From: CAWBCR01 sp963787375
GTDB taxonomy: Bacteria > Chloroflexota > Anaerolineae > Aggregatilineales > UBA3940
DNA length: 64,000 nucleotides
Direction: 5' to 3'
Assembly: GCA_963787375.1 (NCBI GenBank)
Contig: CAWBCR010000011.1
Span: forward strand, 124,001 to 188,000
Both the position numbers and the translations under genes were made by a program. Below the pieces are notes generated by a model that saw only the letters and a list, made by a program, of their open reading frames with translations, was not told where the DNA came from and did no database searches. Below, piece after piece: positions 9,657-18,060 of the stretch (position 1 is the first letter of the stretch; every line of letters starts with the position of its first letter).

Positions 9657-10670
9657 TCAAACCTCTTGGCTGTTGATGTTGGGGCGGTCGGATGCGTGCG
9701 CATTCAGCCAGCCTACCGTGTCGATGAGCGTCTCACGCAGGGGGCGGAACGTCACCCCCAGCTCGCGGCGGGCGCGGCTGGCATTATACCACCAGTAATG
9801 GGCCATCAACCGGGCCTGCGCCGCGTCGAGCGCCGGGAACAGCCCCAGTCGCTCAGCCAGCATTGCCAGCGGCACGCCCAGCGACGGCGGCAGCCTCAGC
9901 GGCAGCGGACGCGCGACGATCTGCTGTAACGTATGAAACAGCTCGGTCAGCGTGACGTTGTGCCCGGTGGCGAGGTACTGCTGGCCCGGCTGACCGCGCT
10001 GCATCGCGGCGACGTGCGCCGCAGCCGCGTCGCGCACGTCCATCAGGCAGATGCCGCCGCCGGTGATGATCGCCGGCAGACGACCGCGCAGCCAGGCATC
10101 TATCGCGCCGCTGGACGAGCGGTTGCGGTCGCCCGCGCCCAGGCACAGGCCGGGGTACAGCCGGATCAGCGGTAGGCCGCGCGCAATAGCCTGTTCGGCA
10201 GCCAACTCGGCGTCGCGCTTGGCGCGCAGGTAGGGGATGTCGAGCAGGTGCCCGGCATTGAACGTCGACCCTTCCCCGGCAGGGCGCGCCGGATCGTCCG
10301 CGCAGCCAAAGGCGAAGATGCTGGCCGTGTAGACCACCCGCTGGACGCCAGCCTCCAGCGCCGCGTCGAACAGATTGAGCGTTCCGTCGTAGTTCACACG
10401 ACGCACCCACTCGGCGTCGCGCTGTTTGAAGCTGATCCAGCCGGCAGCATGGTATACGCGGTCGACGCCCGCCAGCGCGCGCCGCAGCGACTCAGGGTCG
10501 AGCAGATCGCCAAAGACTATTTCCACGCCGAGGCCATCCAGCATGGACAGGTCGCTCGTTGGGCGCACCAGCACGCGCGTCGCACCGCCGCCGGGATCGA
10601 GGCGGTTCAAGTGCTCGCGCGCGATCCAGCCACCCAGGAACCCGGACGCACCGGTGATGAGCGTGGTCAC
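9657..10670 (-). CDS. NAD(P)-dependent epimerase/reductase (extended SDR)
   Basis: 337-residue cytosolic SDR of the dihydroflavonol-4-reductase-like group. The nucleotide-binding GASGFLGGWIA is at the N-terminus, then VDRVYHAAGW, and the active-site pair is Ser in TASIFAFG with Tyr and Lys in YLRAKRDAE. The frame extends upstream, but a GTG at 10670 places the Rossmann strand TTLITG directly at the N-terminus, as in the family. This start lies just outside the neighbouring gene's coding end at 10687. Substrate unknown; hopanoid-associated sugar epimerases and ketoreductases share this layout. Confidence 0.85.
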   Translation of the reverse strand: MTTLITGASGFLGGWIAREHLNRLDPGGGATRVLVRPTSDLSMLDGLGVEIVFGDLLDPESLRRALAGVDRVYHAAGWISFKQRDAEWVRRVNYDGTLNLFDAALEAGVQRVVYTASIFAFGCADDPARPAGEGSTFNAGHLLDIPYLRAKRDAELAAEQAIARGLPLIRLYPGLCLGAGDRNRSSSGAIDAWLRGRLPAIITGGGICLMDVRDAAAAHVAAMQRGQPGQQYLATGHNVTLTELFHTLQQIVARPLPLRLPPSLGVPLAMLAERLGLFPALDAAQARLMAHYWWYNASRARRELGVTFRPLRETLIDTVGWLNAHASDRPNINSQEV

Positions 10671-10686
10671 GGCAAAACCTGACGGC

Positions 10687-11919
10687 TCATGCCGGCGCAG
10701 CGGCGTCGAGCGCCTGGCCCAGGTCATCGATCAGGTCCTCAGGGTCTTCGATGCCAACCGAGAGCCGCAGCACGCCCTCGGTGATGCCCTGCGCTTCGCG
10801 CTGTTCGGGCGTCAGCGCCCGGTGGGACGCGCTGGCCGGGTGCAGGATCAGGCTGTACACATCGCCCAGACTGGTCACCGGCCTGATGAGCCGCAGCCGC
10901 TCGACAAAGGCGAACGCACCTGCCCGATCCAGCCCGGCGATCTCAAAGGCGATCATGCTGCCGAAATAGCCCTCGCGTAGCAGCGCCCGCGCCGCCTCGT
11001 GCCCAGCGTCCGCAGGCAAGCCGGGATAGTAGACCTGGCTGATGCGTGGATGGGCAGCCAGCCAGGCCGCGATCTGCCCCGCGCCGGCGCAGGACTGGCG
11101 CATGCGCAGCGCCAGCGTACGGAGCCCGCGCAGCGTGAGCCACGCGTCGAACGCGCTCGGCATGCCGCCCAGCACCCGCCGGTGGGTGTAGACTGTCTGC
11201 ATCACGTTCGCCGGGCCGGCGACCACCCCGCCCAACACGTCGCCATGTCCGTTGAGGAACTTGGTGGTGCTGTGCGCCACCACATCCGCGCCGAAGTCAA
11301 GCGGGCGCAGCAGGAATGGGGTCGCGAAGGTGTTGTCGACCAGCAGGCGCGCCCCGGCGGCGTGCGCAATCTCTGCGATGCGGTCCATGCGGATGACGCG
11401 CACCAGCGGGTTGGTCATGACCTCACACACCACGCACGCCGGGCGCATCTCGCCTACCAGCCTGCTGACCACGTCCATGTCGAGGAAGTTGGCGTAGTGC
11501 ACCGATACGCCCATGCTGGCGGCCATCCACGTCAGCAGCGTGCGCGTCACGCCGTAAAGCTGTTCGGCGGCCACCACGCGCCCGCCGGGCGGCACCAGCG
11601 TAATCAGCGCGGCGTGCAGTGCCGCCATCCCGCTCGAAAAGCTAACCGCACCCTCGGCCCCTTCGAGACGGACGACGGCCTCCTCCAGCGCGGACTGGTT
11701 GGGGGCCCCGTAGCGCGAATACACGAACTGATCGGGGTCGACCGGCGTGCCACCCTGATAGCCCAGCGCCGCGTCGGTCTGGCTCATAGTGGGGTGCACG
11801 TAGCCCACCGAGGGCACAATCGGCGGCACGGCGGGCTGCGCGGCCCCATCGGGAATCTGGCCGCCGGCGGTTACAACCAGCGTATCAAAGCGAACAGTGT
11901 GGGACGTGTCGTCGGGCAT
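10687..11919 (-). CDS. PLP-dependent trans-sulfuration enzyme (cystathionine gamma-synthase / methionine gamma-lyase family)
   Basis: 410-residue cytosolic enzyme of Cys/Met metabolism. The pyridoxal-phosphate lysine is in AHSTTKFLNGHGD near residue 206. An SSGMAALHAAL substrate-binding stretch near 90 and the C-terminal SLGDVYSLILHPASASH are family signatures. The reading frame is open farther upstream, but MPDDTSHTVRFDTL at 11919 has AGGAG ten bases before it and matches the family N-terminus. The motifs do not separate gamma-synthase, gamma-lyase and O-acetylhomoserine sulfhydrylase. It is the first gene of the minus-strand operon leading into the epimerase and lactate permease. Confidence 0.88.
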   Translation of the reverse strand: MPDDTSHTVRFDTLVVTAGGQIPDGAAQPAVPPIVPSVGYVHPTMSQTDAALGYQGGTPVDPDQFVYSRYGAPNQSALEEAVVRLEGAEGAVSFSSGMAALHAALITLVPPGGRVVAAEQLYGVTRTLLTWMAASMGVSVHYANFLDMDVVSRLVGEMRPACVVCEVMTNPLVRVIRMDRIAEIAHAAGARLLVDNTFATPFLLRPLDFGADVVAHSTTKFLNGHGDVLGGVVAGPANVMQTVYTHRRVLGGMPSAFDAWLTLRGLRTLALRMRQSCAGAGQIAAWLAAHPRISQVYYPGLPADAGHEAARALLREGYFGSMIAFEIAGLDRAGAFAFVERLRLIRPVTSLGDVYSLILHPASASHRALTPEQREAQGITEGVLRLSVGIEDPEDLIDDLGQALDAAAPA

Positions 11920-12264
11920 TGATAATGAACTCCTGTCTTCTGTGGTCCAGCGTGGGGATATCATACCGCGTTCGGGCGGCGCATACAGCCCTGTTCGGTC
12001 ACTGTCATTGCTGTCCCCCTCCTTTTGCGCTAAAATCATCTTGGGTGGGGCTTCTGCATGCTGGGTGTTCAGAGTACCAATTAACCGCAATTATCCGATC
12101 TTTTTGATCTGTCATCCCCCGCGCTTTCCTGTATGCATAGCCCGCCAGCCTGCTCTTGAGTGAATCACGTTTGCACTGCGTATCTCCCGCACCGGGCAGA
12201 TAGCCGCAGTTGTCAATGACTCATCCGCGCGGGATGACGATCGGGGTGATGATCTGAGGATTCC
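11920..12264. promoter_or_regulatory. Divergent intergenic region, 345 bases
   Basis: Lies between the leftward trans-sulfuration gene and the rightward PIN/TRAM gene, so it must hold both promoters. It is AT-richer than its surroundings. I see AT-rich hexamers such as TAAAAT near 12032 but no confident -35/-10 pair, no gene, and no riboswitch fold I can defend (I looked for SAM-type elements because of the neighbouring gene). Confidence 0.4.
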
Positions 12265-13324
12265 ATGAGCTTCGAGTTCTTTCTGCGTTTCGTCGGCATG
12301 ATCATTCTGGCGTTCGGTGGGCTGCAATTGGGGCTTCGTCTGGCACAGCTTGCCAACGACCCGCCTGAAATATGGGGCCTGATCATCGCCCTGGTCGGTG
12401 CGCTGTTCGGGCTGATCCTGACGCCCTATGTCACTACCCGACCGGCCCGCGCCCTGCGCAAATACCTGAGCGGCCTGCCCGCACAACAGCTTGTCGCCGG
12501 TGTGCTGGGCCTGATCATCGGCCTGATCGTCGCGGCGCTGGTATCGCTCCCGCTCTCGCTACTGCCCAAACCATACAGCGCCATCCTGCCGGGCATCGCA
12601 GCGATCGTCTTTGGGTACTTCGGCACGTCGATTTTCTCCATGCGCCGCCGCGATATCTTTGAACTGTTCGGCGGCCAGCTTCCGAGCTTCAACTTTGGCA
12701 AGAGTGAGGAGGGCGGACTGACACCCAGCCGCCAGGTCCTGCTAGACACCAGCGTGATCATCGACGGGCGCATCGCCGATATCAGTCATGCGGGGTTTAT
12801 CATGGGGCCGATGGTCGTCCCGCACTTCGTCCTGAACGAGCTGCAGCACATCGCCGACTCGGCTGACACACTGCGCCGCAACCGTGGGCGGCGCGGGATC
12901 GAGATCCTCAACCGGCTTCAGAAAGAGTTCGCCCGTCCCGGTGCGCATCACCGACATGGACATCGAGGATGTCGACGAGGTCGACGAGAAGCTGATCCTG
13001 CTGGCCAAACAGCTACGCTGCGCGATTGTGACCAATGACTTCAATCTGAACCGGATCGCCGAGCTACAAGGCGTGGTGGTGCTCAACATCAACGAGCTGG
13101 CGAACGCCGTCAAGGCTGTTTTCCTGCCCGGCGAAGACATGGATATCGATATTATCCAGGAAGGACGCGAGCTGGGCCAGGGCGTGGGCTATCTTGAGGA
13201 CGGGACGATGGTCATCATTGAGGGCGGGCGGCGCTACATCGGCCAGACGCTCAACGTGATGGTCACCAAGGTGCTGCAAACCTCTGCCGGGCGCATGATC
13301 TTCGCGCGGCCCAACCGGGACTGA
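12265..13324 (+). CDS. PIN-TRAM domain membrane protein (YacL-like), one frameshift
   Basis: About 352 residues after correcting one indel. Four hydrophobic helices (first 125 residues) are followed by a PIN nuclease-like domain starting LLDTSVIIDGRIADI, with further acidic residues in NELQ and TNDFNLNR, and then a C-terminal TRAM RNA-binding domain ending in the GRMIFARPN stretch. This layout is the YacL/PilT-N-like family of Gram-positives and Chloroflexota, proposed RNA-binding or nuclease proteins of unknown role. The frame changes near 12929 at GAGTTCGCC, where a single extra base restores the conserved reading on removal. The ATG follows GAGGATTCC. Confidence 0.82.
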
Positions 13325-13342
13325 CAGGCCGGTCAGCAGCAG

Positions 13343-14434
13343 TCACAGCGCGGCTGCGGGTGCCACCGGCACGACACGGCGCTCCCTGAGAACAATCGCC
13401 AGCAGCAGCACCCACGTCACAAGGAGCGCAGCCGTCCAGTAGATCAGCCACACCAGGTATGACCCCACACCGAACGCGCCAAGTGCCGGCACGTCGTAGA
13501 CTAACACCAGCAGCACGCCCAGCAGCGGGCGGTCCTTTATCATCGGGATGACGCCGATAGCCACGACGTTGAGGATCGTCAGGCCCTGAAGATAGGGCAC
13601 TGTCAGCATCGAAGCGGCCAGCAGCATGCCGGCCTTCTCGCGCGAGAAGGTCCGGTCGCTGCGCAGGGCGGCGTACAACGATACAACGGCGATGGCTGCC
13701 ATCAACGTTACGGTCACAGCCCCCGGCATGTGCATAAATTCAGCATCGACATCATCGAAATGCTGGTGATGAGTTTCGTGCCCAGTGCCGCCAGCCAGCC
13801 TGCCCCGCCCCATACTATCGACGGGATGACAATCGCCAGCGTGGCCGCGCCTGCTGTTAGAGTCACGCGCAACTGAAACGTCTGCAGCATATAGACAGCC
13901 AGCACGATCAGCAGCAGGTACACGCCCTGGGGCTTGGCGGTTGCCAGCAGCGCACCCGCGGCCAGCACGTAGGGCTGCTGTTTCTGATACGCGTACAGTA
14001 TAAGCAGCAGTCCGGCCATCGTCAGGACTTCCACGTTGAGCGTCCGCAAGATTGCGCAGAGTCAGGTAAGACGTCATGAGCAGCAATGTAGCCAGCACCC
14101 AGCGCCCGCGCGGCATCGCACGTGGCACACACAGCAACACCACCACCATCGTCGAAGCCAGCACAAGCGCCCATGACAGCCGGAATGACATGAACCCCAG
14201 CGGCAGCAGCAGCAGCACCACCCACGGCGGGTTGAACAGCCTGCCCTGGCCCCAGCTAACATGCCCGCCGCGAATAGCACCCCAGATCAGCTTCCAGTCA
14301 AAGCCGAATCCACCGGTTTCCACGTGCACGTAGGTGCCAAGCTGGTTGATGGCCAGCAGCAATGCGACAGCTAACACGGCAAGGATCAGCCAGTCAACCG
14401 GGCGGAGAGGTTTGCGGGCAGGTGGCTCGTTCAT
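13343..14434 (-). CDS. GT87/DUF2029-like polytopic membrane protein, two compensating frameshifts
   Basis: About 363 residues, mostly hydrophobic helices. The N-terminal part (helix about 13-31, then VETGGFGFDWKLIWGAIRGG and GRLFNPPWVVLLLLPLG) resembles GT87 mannosyltransferase-type proteins with an acidic first loop and an N-P-P motif. The middle, about 14046 to 13735, makes sense only in another frame, where it reads as continuous helices (VEVLTMAGLLLILYAYQKQ). The first frame resumes after 13735 with MHMPGAVTV. So one single-base change opens and a second closes the shift. A lipid-linked sugar transferase role is likely but unproven. Confidence 0.65.
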   Translation of the reverse strand: MNEPPARKPLRPVDWLILAVLAVALLLAINQLGTYVHVETGGFGFDWKLIWGAIRGGHVSWGQGRLFNPPWVVLLLLPLGFMSFRLSWALVLASTMVVVLLCVPRAMPRGRWVLATLLLMTSYLTLRNLADAQRGSPDDGRTAAYTVRVSETAALRAGRGCAAGNRQAPGRVPAADRAGCLYAADVSVARDSNSRRGHAGDCHPVDSMGRGRLAGGTGHETHHQHFDDVDAEFMHMPGAVTVTLMAAIAVVSLYAALRSDRTFSREKAGMLLAASMLTVPYLQGLTILNVVAIGVIPMIKDRPLLGVLLVLVYDVPALGAFGVGSYLVWLIYWTAALLVTWVLLLAIVLRERRVVPVAPAAAL

Positions 14435-14734
14435 ACAAACCTTTTCAGTGGCCCCTTACATGGTGAAGACATCAGGCCGCTATAGTATAGGGTCGAGCCC
14501 GCGCCGGGCAAAATGTCGCCTGTGGCGCATCGATCTGCGGCGGGCTATGCTGTTATAATATGCGCAGACGGGTATCAGGGTAACCAGATGTTCACTCTCG
14601 ACGGTTTTCTACGAGGCCACCGCAGCGCAAAAGGTCGCTGTTAGGGTCACACCGCTTAGTCGTGCGTTCGGCGCAGCGCCGGACGCCTGCCCCATCGTGC
14701 TTCAGATCCGCTCACACGCAGTTAAGGATAGAGA
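14435..14734 (+). promoter_or_regulatory. cysS promoter and long leader
   Basis: 300 bases between divergent genes. A TATAAT box at about 14552-14557 would start transcription near 14565, leaving an approximately 170-base leader before cysS. The leader holds a strong stem around 14667-14690 (GCGTTCGGCGC against GCGCCGGACGC). I compared it with a T-box element: a GGGTCACACCGC stretch near 14644 is only loosely like the conserved T-box sequence, so I do not call one. No ORF with support is seen here. Confidence 0.4.
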
Positions 14735-16186
14735 ATGGCCTTACAAGTTTTCAATCGTTTGACGCGCCAGAAGGAAGAATTCAAGCCACTGGTCGAGGGA
14801 CAGGTGCGGATGTACGTGTGCGGCCCCACCGTCTACGACCACGCGCACATTGGCCACGCCAAGACCTATGTCTCCTTCGACGTCGTCAACCGCTACCTGC
14901 GTTTCAAAGGCTACCGGGTGCGCTACGTGCAGAATATCACCGACGTTGGCCACCTGCTCGACACCGGCGAGGACCGCATCCTGAAAAAGGCCGGATCGCT
15001 GGCACTGGAGCCAATGGAAGTCGTCGAGACGTACACGCGCTCGTACTTCGAGGACATGGACTCGCTGGGCGTCATCCGGCCTGACATCTCCCCGCGCGCC
15101 AGCGGCCACATCCCTGAGCAGATGAAGATGGTTGAGGAGCTGATTGCCAGGGGACACGCTTACGTCACCGCCGAAGGCGACGTGTATTTCGACGTGGCAA
15201 GCTGGCCTGACTACGGCAAGCTGTCCGGGCAGCGCGTCGAAGAGCTGGAGGGCGGCGCGCGCGTCGAGGTAGCCGAGGGCAAGCGCAATCCCGCCGACTT
15301 CGCGCTGTGGCGTCACGCCGATCCGGAGCACCTGATGAAGTGGGACAGCCCGTGGGGTGAGGGTTTCCCCGGCTGGCACATCGAGTGCTCGGCCATGTCG
15401 ATGAAATACCTGGGCCAGACGTTCGACATTCACGGTGGCGGCCTCGAAAACCGCTTCCCACACAACGAGTGCGAGATCGCGCAGGCCGAGGCGCTGACCG
15501 GCAAACCGTTCGCCAACTACTGGCTGCTGACCGGCTCGCTGACCGTCGATGGCGTGAAGATGAGCAAGTCGCTGGGCAACTTCGTGACGGTCAAAGACGC
15601 GCTAAAAACCTACCACCCGGAAGCGATCCGCAGCTTCATCCTGTCCAGTCACTATGCCAACCCGGTCGACTATTCCGAGGCCGCGCTTGAGTTGGCGCAG
15701 AAGGGCTGGGAGCGGCTGATGGGCGCAGTGCAGCTTGTGCGGCACAGCAAGATCGACGCGCCGGATACCGACGCCGCCATTGGTTTCCAGAACGTGCTCG
15801 ACGAGCACCGCCAGAAGTTCATCGAGGCGATGGACGACGACTTTAACGCGCCGCAGGCACTGGGTGCGCTGCAAAGCCTGACACGCGAGGTGAACAGCCT
15901 GCTGAACAGCGGCGAGGAGGTCGGTCGAAAGGCGCTCGACGCTATCGACGGGCTCTACCGCGAGCTGGGTGGCGACGTGCTGGGACTGGTTCCCGACGAA
16001 TTCGCCGCCGGTGGTAGCGCCGACGCAGGGCGTCAGCAGGGGTTGATCGGGCTGCTGATCACGCTGCGCAACGAGGCCCGCCAGAGCAAGGACTTTGCGC
16101 GCGCGGACCACATCCGTGACGAGCTGGCCGGGCTGGGCGTTATCCTCGAAGACCGGTCTGACGGCACGGTCTACAAGATACAGTAG
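14735..16186 (+). CDS. cysS: Cysteine--tRNA ligase
   Basis: Class I aminoacyl-tRNA synthetase charging tRNA-Cys, 483 residues, full length. The N-terminus holds CGPTVYDHAHIGHAKTYVSFD, combining the zinc Cys and the HIGH motif. GEGFPGWHIECSAMSMKYLG carries further zinc ligands, and KMSKSLGNF is the second ATP motif near residue 270. A DALR-type C-terminal domain ends in DHIRDELAGLGVILEDR. The start follows AAGGATAGAGA. It abuts rlmB directly, the stop TAG being followed at once by ATG, so the two are translated as a pair, an arrangement also seen in Firmicutes. Confidence 0.96.
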   Translation: MALQVFNRLTRQKEEFKPLVEGQVRMYVCGPTVYDHAHIGHAKTYVSFDVVNRYLRFKGYRVRYVQNITDVGHLLDTGEDRILKKAGSLALEPMEVVETYTRSYFEDMDSLGVIRPDISPRASGHIPEQMKMVEELIARGHAYVTAEGDVYFDVASWPDYGKLSGQRVEELEGGARVEVAEGKRNPADFALWRHADPEHLMKWDSPWGEGFPGWHIECSAMSMKYLGQTFDIHGGGLENRFPHNECEIAQAEALTGKPFANYWLLTGSLTVDGVKMSKSLGNFVTVKDALKTYHPEAIRSFILSSHYANPVDYSEAALELAQKGWERLMGAVQLVRHSKIDAPDTDAAIGFQNVLDEHRQKFIEAMDDDFNAPQALGALQSLTREVNSLLNSGEEVGRKALDAIDGLYRELGGDVLGLVPDEFAAGGSADAGRQQGLIGLLITLRNEARQSKDFARADHIRDELAGLGVILEDRSDGTVYKIQ

Positions 16187-16945
16187 ATGGCTACCGAGAT
16201 CATCTATGGCCGCCGCCCGGTGTATGAATCGCTCCGCGCCGGGCGGCGCGCTTTCCGCCGCGTGCTGATTGCCGAAGGCTCCGAGGACTCCGAGATTCTG
16301 CGGGATATTCGCAGTGTGGCGCAAGCGGCAGGCGTGCGCGTCGAGCGGGCCCGGCGCGACCAGCTCGACGCGAAGGTGCACGATGCGCACCATCAGGGCG
16401 TCATCCTCGAAGCCGGGGAGTATCCTTATACCACGCTGCCTGACGTACTGGACGTGGCCGCTGAACGGGGCGAGCCGCCCTTTCTGCTGCTGCTCGACCT
16501 GATACAGGACGTGCAGAACGTCGGCACGCTGCTGCGCGCGGCGGAGGCTGTCGGCGTGCACGGCGTGGTAATCCAGGAGCGGCGCGCGGCAGGCATCACC
16601 CCGGCAGTGGTCAACGCCTCGTCCGGCGCGGTCGAGCACCTGCACATCGCGCAGGTTACCAACCTGGCGCGCGCGATGGAGGACCTGAAACAGTCGGATG
16701 TATGGATCGCCGGGCTGGACCTCGGCGACGACGCTGTGCGCTACGACCTGGCCAACCTGAGCGGCGGACTGGGGTTGGTCGTCGGCAGCGAGGGCAAAGG
16801 GCTGCGGCGGCTGGTGCGCGAGACGTGCGATTTCATCGTCTACCTGCCGATGCGCGGGCAGGTCGCCAGCCTCAACGCCGCGACCGCCGGCACTGTCGCG
16901 CTGTACGCAGCGTGGCAGGCACGCGCGTTTAAGGGGGAACGGTAG
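16187..16945 (+). CDS. rlmB: 23S rRNA 2'-O-methyltransferase of the SpoU/TrmH family (RlmB-like)
   Basis: 252-residue enzyme that methylates a guanosine ribose in 23S rRNA (G2251 in E. coli). A short N-terminal substrate-binding domain (IYGRRPVYESLRAGR) is followed by the SPOUT knot domain. The knot signatures are LLDLIQDVQNVGTLLRAAEA, VVGSEGKGLRRLVRETCD and LPMRGQVASLNAATAGTVALY, carrying the SAM-binding residues. It follows cysS with no gap and ends before a terminator hairpin. Assignment to the RlmB subgroup rather than another SpoU enzyme is by overall similarity. Confidence 0.92.
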   Translation: MATEIIYGRRPVYESLRAGRRAFRRVLIAEGSEDSEILRDIRSVAQAAGVRVERARRDQLDAKVHDAHHQGVILEAGEYPYTTLPDVLDVAAERGEPPFLLLLDLIQDVQNVGTLLRAAEAVGVHGVVIQERRAAGITPAVVNASSGAVEHLHIAQVTNLARAMEDLKQSDVWIAGLDLGDDAVRYDLANLSGGLGLVVGSEGKGLRRLVRETCDFIVYLPMRGQVASLNAATAGTVALYAAWQARAFKGER

Positions 16946-16956
16946 AAGACAGAATA

Positions 16957-16977
16957 TCAGGGGGCGCTGCCCCCTGA
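16957..16977. terminator. Bidirectional hairpin between rlmB and the convergent DUF3592-like gene
   Basis: Nine-bp arms TCAGGGGGC/GCCCCCTGA around a three-base loop, twelve bases past the rlmB stop. More GC-rich repeats (CCCTGCCGGGG, TAGGGGGGACTCTGCCCCCG) fill the rest of the 100-base gap and may form further stems. Confidence 0.65.
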
Positions 16978-17046
16978 AATCCCTGCCGGGGTCACACACC
17001 CCTGCATCTCATTTGGCAGGTAGGGGGGACTCTGCCCCCGTTTACT

Positions 17047-17562
17047 TCATGTTGCAGGCGTGTTTCGCTTCAGCAGATAAAGCCCCACGTTGACCACCGC
17101 CGCCGCCGAGAGCAGCGCCGCCAGCCCCATACCCAGCCGCCAGCCGGCAGCCGCCGGGAAGGACAGCGAGGGATCGACGGCATTCAGGCCGGGGTCGGTT
17201 GCGCCGAACGTCACCCAGATGGGCGCGCCCGGCGCGTCGATGCGGCTGTAGAATGCGCGGGTGACGACCTGCTCGCCGGTATGCATCTGGCCCTTAGTGG
17301 TAGGGAAGGCGTAGCGCACGAGGTAGGTCTTGACCGGAAATGGCACCAAGCGGTCGGGCCGCTCCTCAATGAGCGTCTCGGTGACCACCCCTGCCACGGT
17401 GATCGACGCGCCCGACAGCCTGATGGGCACCTCGACGCGGCGGTAAGCCAGGTAGAACAGCCCGACGGCTGCGACGATCAGACCGGCCACCACAACCCCG
17501 CCCAGAACGATCACTATCCGCCGCACGTTGTCTCCTTGCCCACTGCGGTCGCCCATGCTCAC
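17047..17562 (-). CDS. DUF3592-like membrane protein
   Basis: 171 residues: a membrane helix at about 15-38, an external beta-rich domain with GASITVAGVVTE and VRYAFPTTKGQMHTGEQVVTRAFY, and a second helix near the C-terminus ending LYLLKRNTPAT. The layout fits the DUF3592 group, whose function is unknown. Its start overlaps the stop of the upstream YbaK gene by 4 bases, so the two are translationally coupled. Confidence 0.7.
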   Translation of the reverse strand: MSMGDRSGQGDNVRRIVIVLGGVVVAGLIVAAVGLFYLAYRRVEVPIRLSGASITVAGVVTETLIEERPDRLVPFPVKTYLVRYAFPTTKGQMHTGEQVVTRAFYSRIDAPGAPIWVTFGATDPGLNAVDPSLSFPAAAGWRLGMGLAALLSAAAVVNVGLYLLKRNTPAT

Positions 17563-18053
17563 TCGTCGCTGGCGTCGATGTACTCCGCGCCGGTCACCTG
17601 CACCAGGTCGTCGACGTTGAGGCGCAGGTTCACACCGCGCTGCCCCGCGCTGACGAGGATGAAATCCAGCACGATGGCCGGCTCATCGATGTAGACTGCG
17701 AATCCCCGATTGAGCAGCGCCAGCGCGGAGATGCCCCCCACTTTGAGGCCAGTCATACGCTCGGCGTCGTCGTGGCGGGCCATGTGGACCCTTTTCGCGC
17801 CGACCGCCTGCGCGACCTTCTTCAGGTTGAGCGTCCGGTCGGCGGCTGTCATAATCAGCATCGGCTTGAAGTCGGGGTCGTCCGCCTCAACGACCAGCGT
17901 CTTGTAAACGTGGTCGGCGGGCACGCCGGCAGTTTCGGCCACGCCCTGCGCGTCGTGGATGGTATCGGGGAAGGCGATCACCTCATAAGGCACATGCTGC
18001 CCATCCAGCACACGCATGGCCAGCGTCCGGGTTTCTTTTTGCTTACGGCTCAT
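17559..18053 (-). CDS. ybaK: Cys-tRNA(Pro)/Cys-tRNA(Cys) deacylase, YbaK/EbsC family
   Basis: 164-residue editing enzyme that hydrolyses cysteine mischarged on tRNA-Pro. The YbaK fold is seen as YKTLVVEADDP, then LNLKKVAQAVGAKRVHMA with the conserved Lys, GLKVGGISALALLNRGFAVYIDE, and the C-terminal SAGQRGVNLRLNVDDLV. The GGISP motif usual in the family reads GGISALAL here, a small deviation. It lies next to but not in the same operon as cysS. The ATG is 7 bases past the end of the FGE-like gene. Confidence 0.88.
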   Translation of the reverse strand: MSRKQKETRTLAMRVLDGQHVPYEVIAFPDTIHDAQGVAETAGVPADHVYKTLVVEADDPDFKPMLIMTAADRTLNLKKVAQAVGAKRVHMARHDDAERMTGLKVGGISALALLNRGFAVYIDEPAIVLDFILVSAGQRGVNLRLNVDDLVQVTGAEYIDASDE

Positions 18054-18060
18054 GATGCTT

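Noticed and set aside
8598..9929. 443-codon plus-strand open frame opposite the lactate permease
   Set aside because: Low-complexity Gln/His/Arg-rich shadow with no ribosome site; the minus strand encodes a complete LctP.
11920..12264. SAM riboswitch before the trans-sulfuration gene
   Set aside because: No conserved core or pairing pattern found.
14640..14700. T-box riboswitch upstream of cysS
   Set aside because: The GGGTCACACCGC stretch only partly resembles the conserved T-box, and no specifier loop could be placed.
15602..16999. 465-codon minus-strand open frame opposite cysS-rlmB
   Set aside because: Covers two essential genes with full motifs; the antisense product has no recognisable domain.
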